NCBI GenBank assembly: GCA_011391455.1 | Contig: JAABQN010000108.1 | Span: 1-6,947, forward strand | DNA from: Nitrospiraceae bacterium | Lineage (GTDB): Bacteria > Nitrospirota > Nitrospiria > Nitrospirales > Nitrospiraceae | Length of the DNA: 6,947 bases | Reading direction: 5' to 3' | Notes under the pieces: model-generated | The model's input: the letters and a program-made list of their open reading frames with translations, nothing else | Told to the model about the DNA's origin: nothing | The model's database searches: none | Program-made: the position numbers and the translations under genes | Part shown: in pieces, positions 5,943 to 6,947 of the stretch | How positions within the stretch are numbered: the stretch's first letter is position 1 | Layout: each line of letters starts with the position of its first letter

Positions 5943-6030
5943 CCAGGTGCCCTTTTTGCTCGCGGAACGCGCACGATAGGAATGTGCTCGTTCGACGCGC
6001 GCAGTCAAGAGCAGACTGGCCATGCCCTCT
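5932..6030 (+). repeat. Structured 3' intergenic element, copy 2 (overlaps helicase stop codon)
   Basis: Outer arms 5932-5946 and 6016-6030 are complementary at 13 of 15 positions and differ in sequence from the arms of copy 1. The core (about 5957-6003) folds as in copy 1: GCAC (5971-5974) with GTGC (5984-5987), a C-T mismatch, GAACG (5965-5969) with CGTTC (5989-5993), a GA bulge (5994-5995), CGCG (5961-5964) with CGCG (5996-5999), a T-C mismatch, and GC with GC. The pair G5962-C5998 replaces C3905-G3941 of copy 1, a compensatory change. The left arm contains the TAG stop (5940-5942) of the helicase gene. Confidence 0.75.
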
Positions 6031-6071
6031 ATAAGTGAAAATAAGAGAGAGAATTGAGGCCCTCGCATGGG

Positions 6072-6105
6072 CTAGTGGCATGTCTCGGCGTGCCAGTGGG
6101 CATGT
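6072..6105 (+). repeat. Imperfect 12/13-base direct repeat upstream of ppa
   Basis: CTAGTGGCATGT (6072-6083) and CCAGTGGGCATGT (6093-6105) match except for one substitution and one inserted G. Their starts are 21 bases apart, close to two helical turns. They lie about 50-80 bases before the ppa start. They could be paired operator half-sites or chance similarity. The segment also contains TGGCA/TGCCA complementarity, which allows a weak hairpin. Confidence 0.25.
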
Positions 6106-6144
6106 AGGTGAGAAAGCTGCACGCAGTGTGGGTTGCATTCAAAT

Positions 6145-6148
6145 GGAG
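6145..6148 (+). promoter_or_regulatory. Ribosome binding site that sets the ppa start at GTG
   Basis: GGAG lies five bases before GTG 6154. Other in-frame starts (TTG 6133, ATG 6181, ATG 6193) have no comparable purine-rich site. The choice is not decisive, because conserved family sequence begins only around HPWHGVPIG, downstream of all of these candidates. Confidence 0.5.
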
Positions 6149-6153
6149 AAGAC

Positions 6154-6819
6154 GTGATAAGCGGTAACCGGGCTGATTCCATGCTGCGACTGATGCGCTT
6201 GATGTTCAGAGCCCATCCCTGGCATGGCGTCCCTATCGGAGCCCAGGCCCCGGAAGTGGTGACAGCGTACATCGAGATTGTCCCGACTGACACGGTGAAG
6301 TACGAAGTGGATAAGGTGAGCGGGTTCCTCAAGGTCGATCGCCCACAGCGATTTTCAAACTATTGTCCCGTGTATTATGGGCTGGTTCCGCAAACGTATT
6401 GCAGTGACGGCGTCGCGGCCTTGTTTTCGGCACGGACCAAGCGAACAGGTATCGTGGGGGATGGCGATCCCCTCGATATCTGCGTCCTCACAGAGAAGAC
6501 GATTCCACACAGCGACATTCTTCTCACGGCCCTGCCCATCGGTGGCTTCAGTCTGGCAGATGGTGGGGAAGCAGACGATAAGATCATTGCTGTCATGAAA
6601 GACGATGCGACCTACGGAGGCTATACCGATATCAGCCAAGTTCCACTGGCGCTTCTCGATCGTCTCCAGCACTATTTCCTCACCTATAAAAGTGCGCCGG
6701 GCAGCATCCACCATAAAGTCGAAATTACAAGCATCTATGGTCGCGAGGAAGCCCTAAAAGTCATTCGCGTCAGCCATGCTGACTACAAAGCAAAGTTTCC
6801 AGAGCTGGAATTGCAGTAG
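6154..6819 (+). CDS. ppa: Inorganic pyrophosphatase, family I (soluble)
   Basis: The enzyme hydrolyses pyrophosphate to two phosphates in the cytosol and so pulls biosynthetic reactions forward. From GTG 6154 it has 221 residues. The signature DGDPLDI (103-109) carries the three metal-binding aspartates (103, 105, 108). Other active-site positions expected from E. coli PPase are present: K49 and E51 (VKYEVDK), R63, the second tyrosine of PVYYG, the D-x-x-x-x-D-x-K-like segment in DGGEADDKIIAV, and Y178-K179 (YFLTYK). The position equivalent to E. coli Y51 appears to be Cys (YCPVYYG). An insert of about 17 residues (CSDGVAALFSARTKRTGIVG) precedes the signature and makes it longer than the 175-aa E. 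coli enzyme. Similar longer forms are known in some other phyla, from memory Chlamydiae. It is read in the same direction as the helicase gene but separated by about 210 bases, so probably has its own promoter. Confidence 0.94.
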   Translation: MISGNRADSMLRLMRLMFRAHPWHGVPIGAQAPEVVTAYIEIVPTDTVKYEVDKVSGFLKVDRPQRFSNYCPVYYGLVPQTYCSDGVAALFSARTKRTGIVGDGDPLDICVLTEKTIPHSDILLTALPIGGFSLADGGEADDKIIAVMKDDATYGGYTDISQVPLALLDRLQHYFLTYKSAPGSIHHKVEITSIYGREEALKVIRVSHADYKAKFPELELQ

Positions 6820-6867
6820 ACGTAGAGGAAAGGGGGTTTGTGTGTTTGTCGATCTGTTGATCTCCTG

Positions 6868-6912
6868 TGCTCGCGCAACGCATGGTCTTGGTAGACCCTC
6901 GTTCCACGTGCC
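6868..6912 (+). repeat. Structured 3' intergenic element, copy 3 (diverged)
   Basis: The core starts TGCTCGCG as in copy 2, then CAACGC, a different apical hairpin, and CTCGTTCCACG. The apical stem is GGTCT (6884-6888) with AGACC (6893-6897) and a TGGT loop, in place of GCAC/GTGC. Below it AACG (6877-6880) pairs with CGTT (6900-6903). After a CA bulge, GCGC-side pairs C6872-G6910, G6873-T6909 (wobble), C6874-G6908 and G6875-C6907 follow, and then the same T-C mismatch (6871/6911) as copy 2. The element begins 48 bases after the ppa stop. Complementary outer arms were not found. The remaining DNA to the window end shows no other feature. Confidence 0.55.
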
Positions 6913-6947
6913 TCTGTCCATACAATAGTGACTCCGAAGAAGAGGCG

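Overview
The window looks like chromosomal DNA from a GC-rich bacterium, most likely the Nitrospirota (Nitrospira-like). That assignment is an inference. It rests on the extended family I pyrophosphatase, the DUF4258/DUF2283 pair and the dense palindromic intergenic repeats. No rRNA or species-level marker is present.

Left part (1-915) is an accessory region with several damaged parts. It opens with the 3' end of a small gene that resembles the tail of an XRE-type antitoxin. Seven bases after its stop lies a single, perfectly formed type I-E CRISPR repeat. About 20 bases further on is a second hairpin that looks either like a degenerate repeat or like a repeat of another CRISPR class. Then comes a DUF4258 (toxin-like) gene broken by an in-frame TGA, overlapping by four bases (ATGA) an intact DUF2283 (antitoxin-like) gene. 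No cas gene is visible.

Middle part (916-3868): a convergent hrpB gene on the minus strand (complete, 838 aa, all helicase motifs present) ends 20 bases from the DUF2283 stop. A small hairpin sits in the gap. Upstream of hrpB, in the divergent intergenic region, is a 126-bp near-perfect palindromic repeat of MITE/REP type. After it comes a 65-aa, tryptophan-rich small protein of unknown function on the plus strand.

Right part (3869-6947): a DEAD-box RNA helicase with a C-terminal DbpA-type RNA-binding domain, followed by a family I inorganic pyrophosphatase. Both are on the plus strand and appear intact. The window therefore holds two RNA/RNP-remodelling NTPases on either side of a small orphan gene, plus a pyrophosphate-recycling enzyme. 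These are ordinary housekeeping functions, and no operon linking them is evident.

The most unusual signal is a structured intergenic element present three times (about 3877-3970, 5932-6030 and 6868-6912). Each copy lies just 3' of a plus-strand gene and in the same orientation. The three share a core hairpin with the same mismatches and bulge. Paired positions change together between copies: the apical stem, one internal base pair, and the flanking arms of two copies. This suggests selection on a folded RNA or cruciform rather than on primary sequence.
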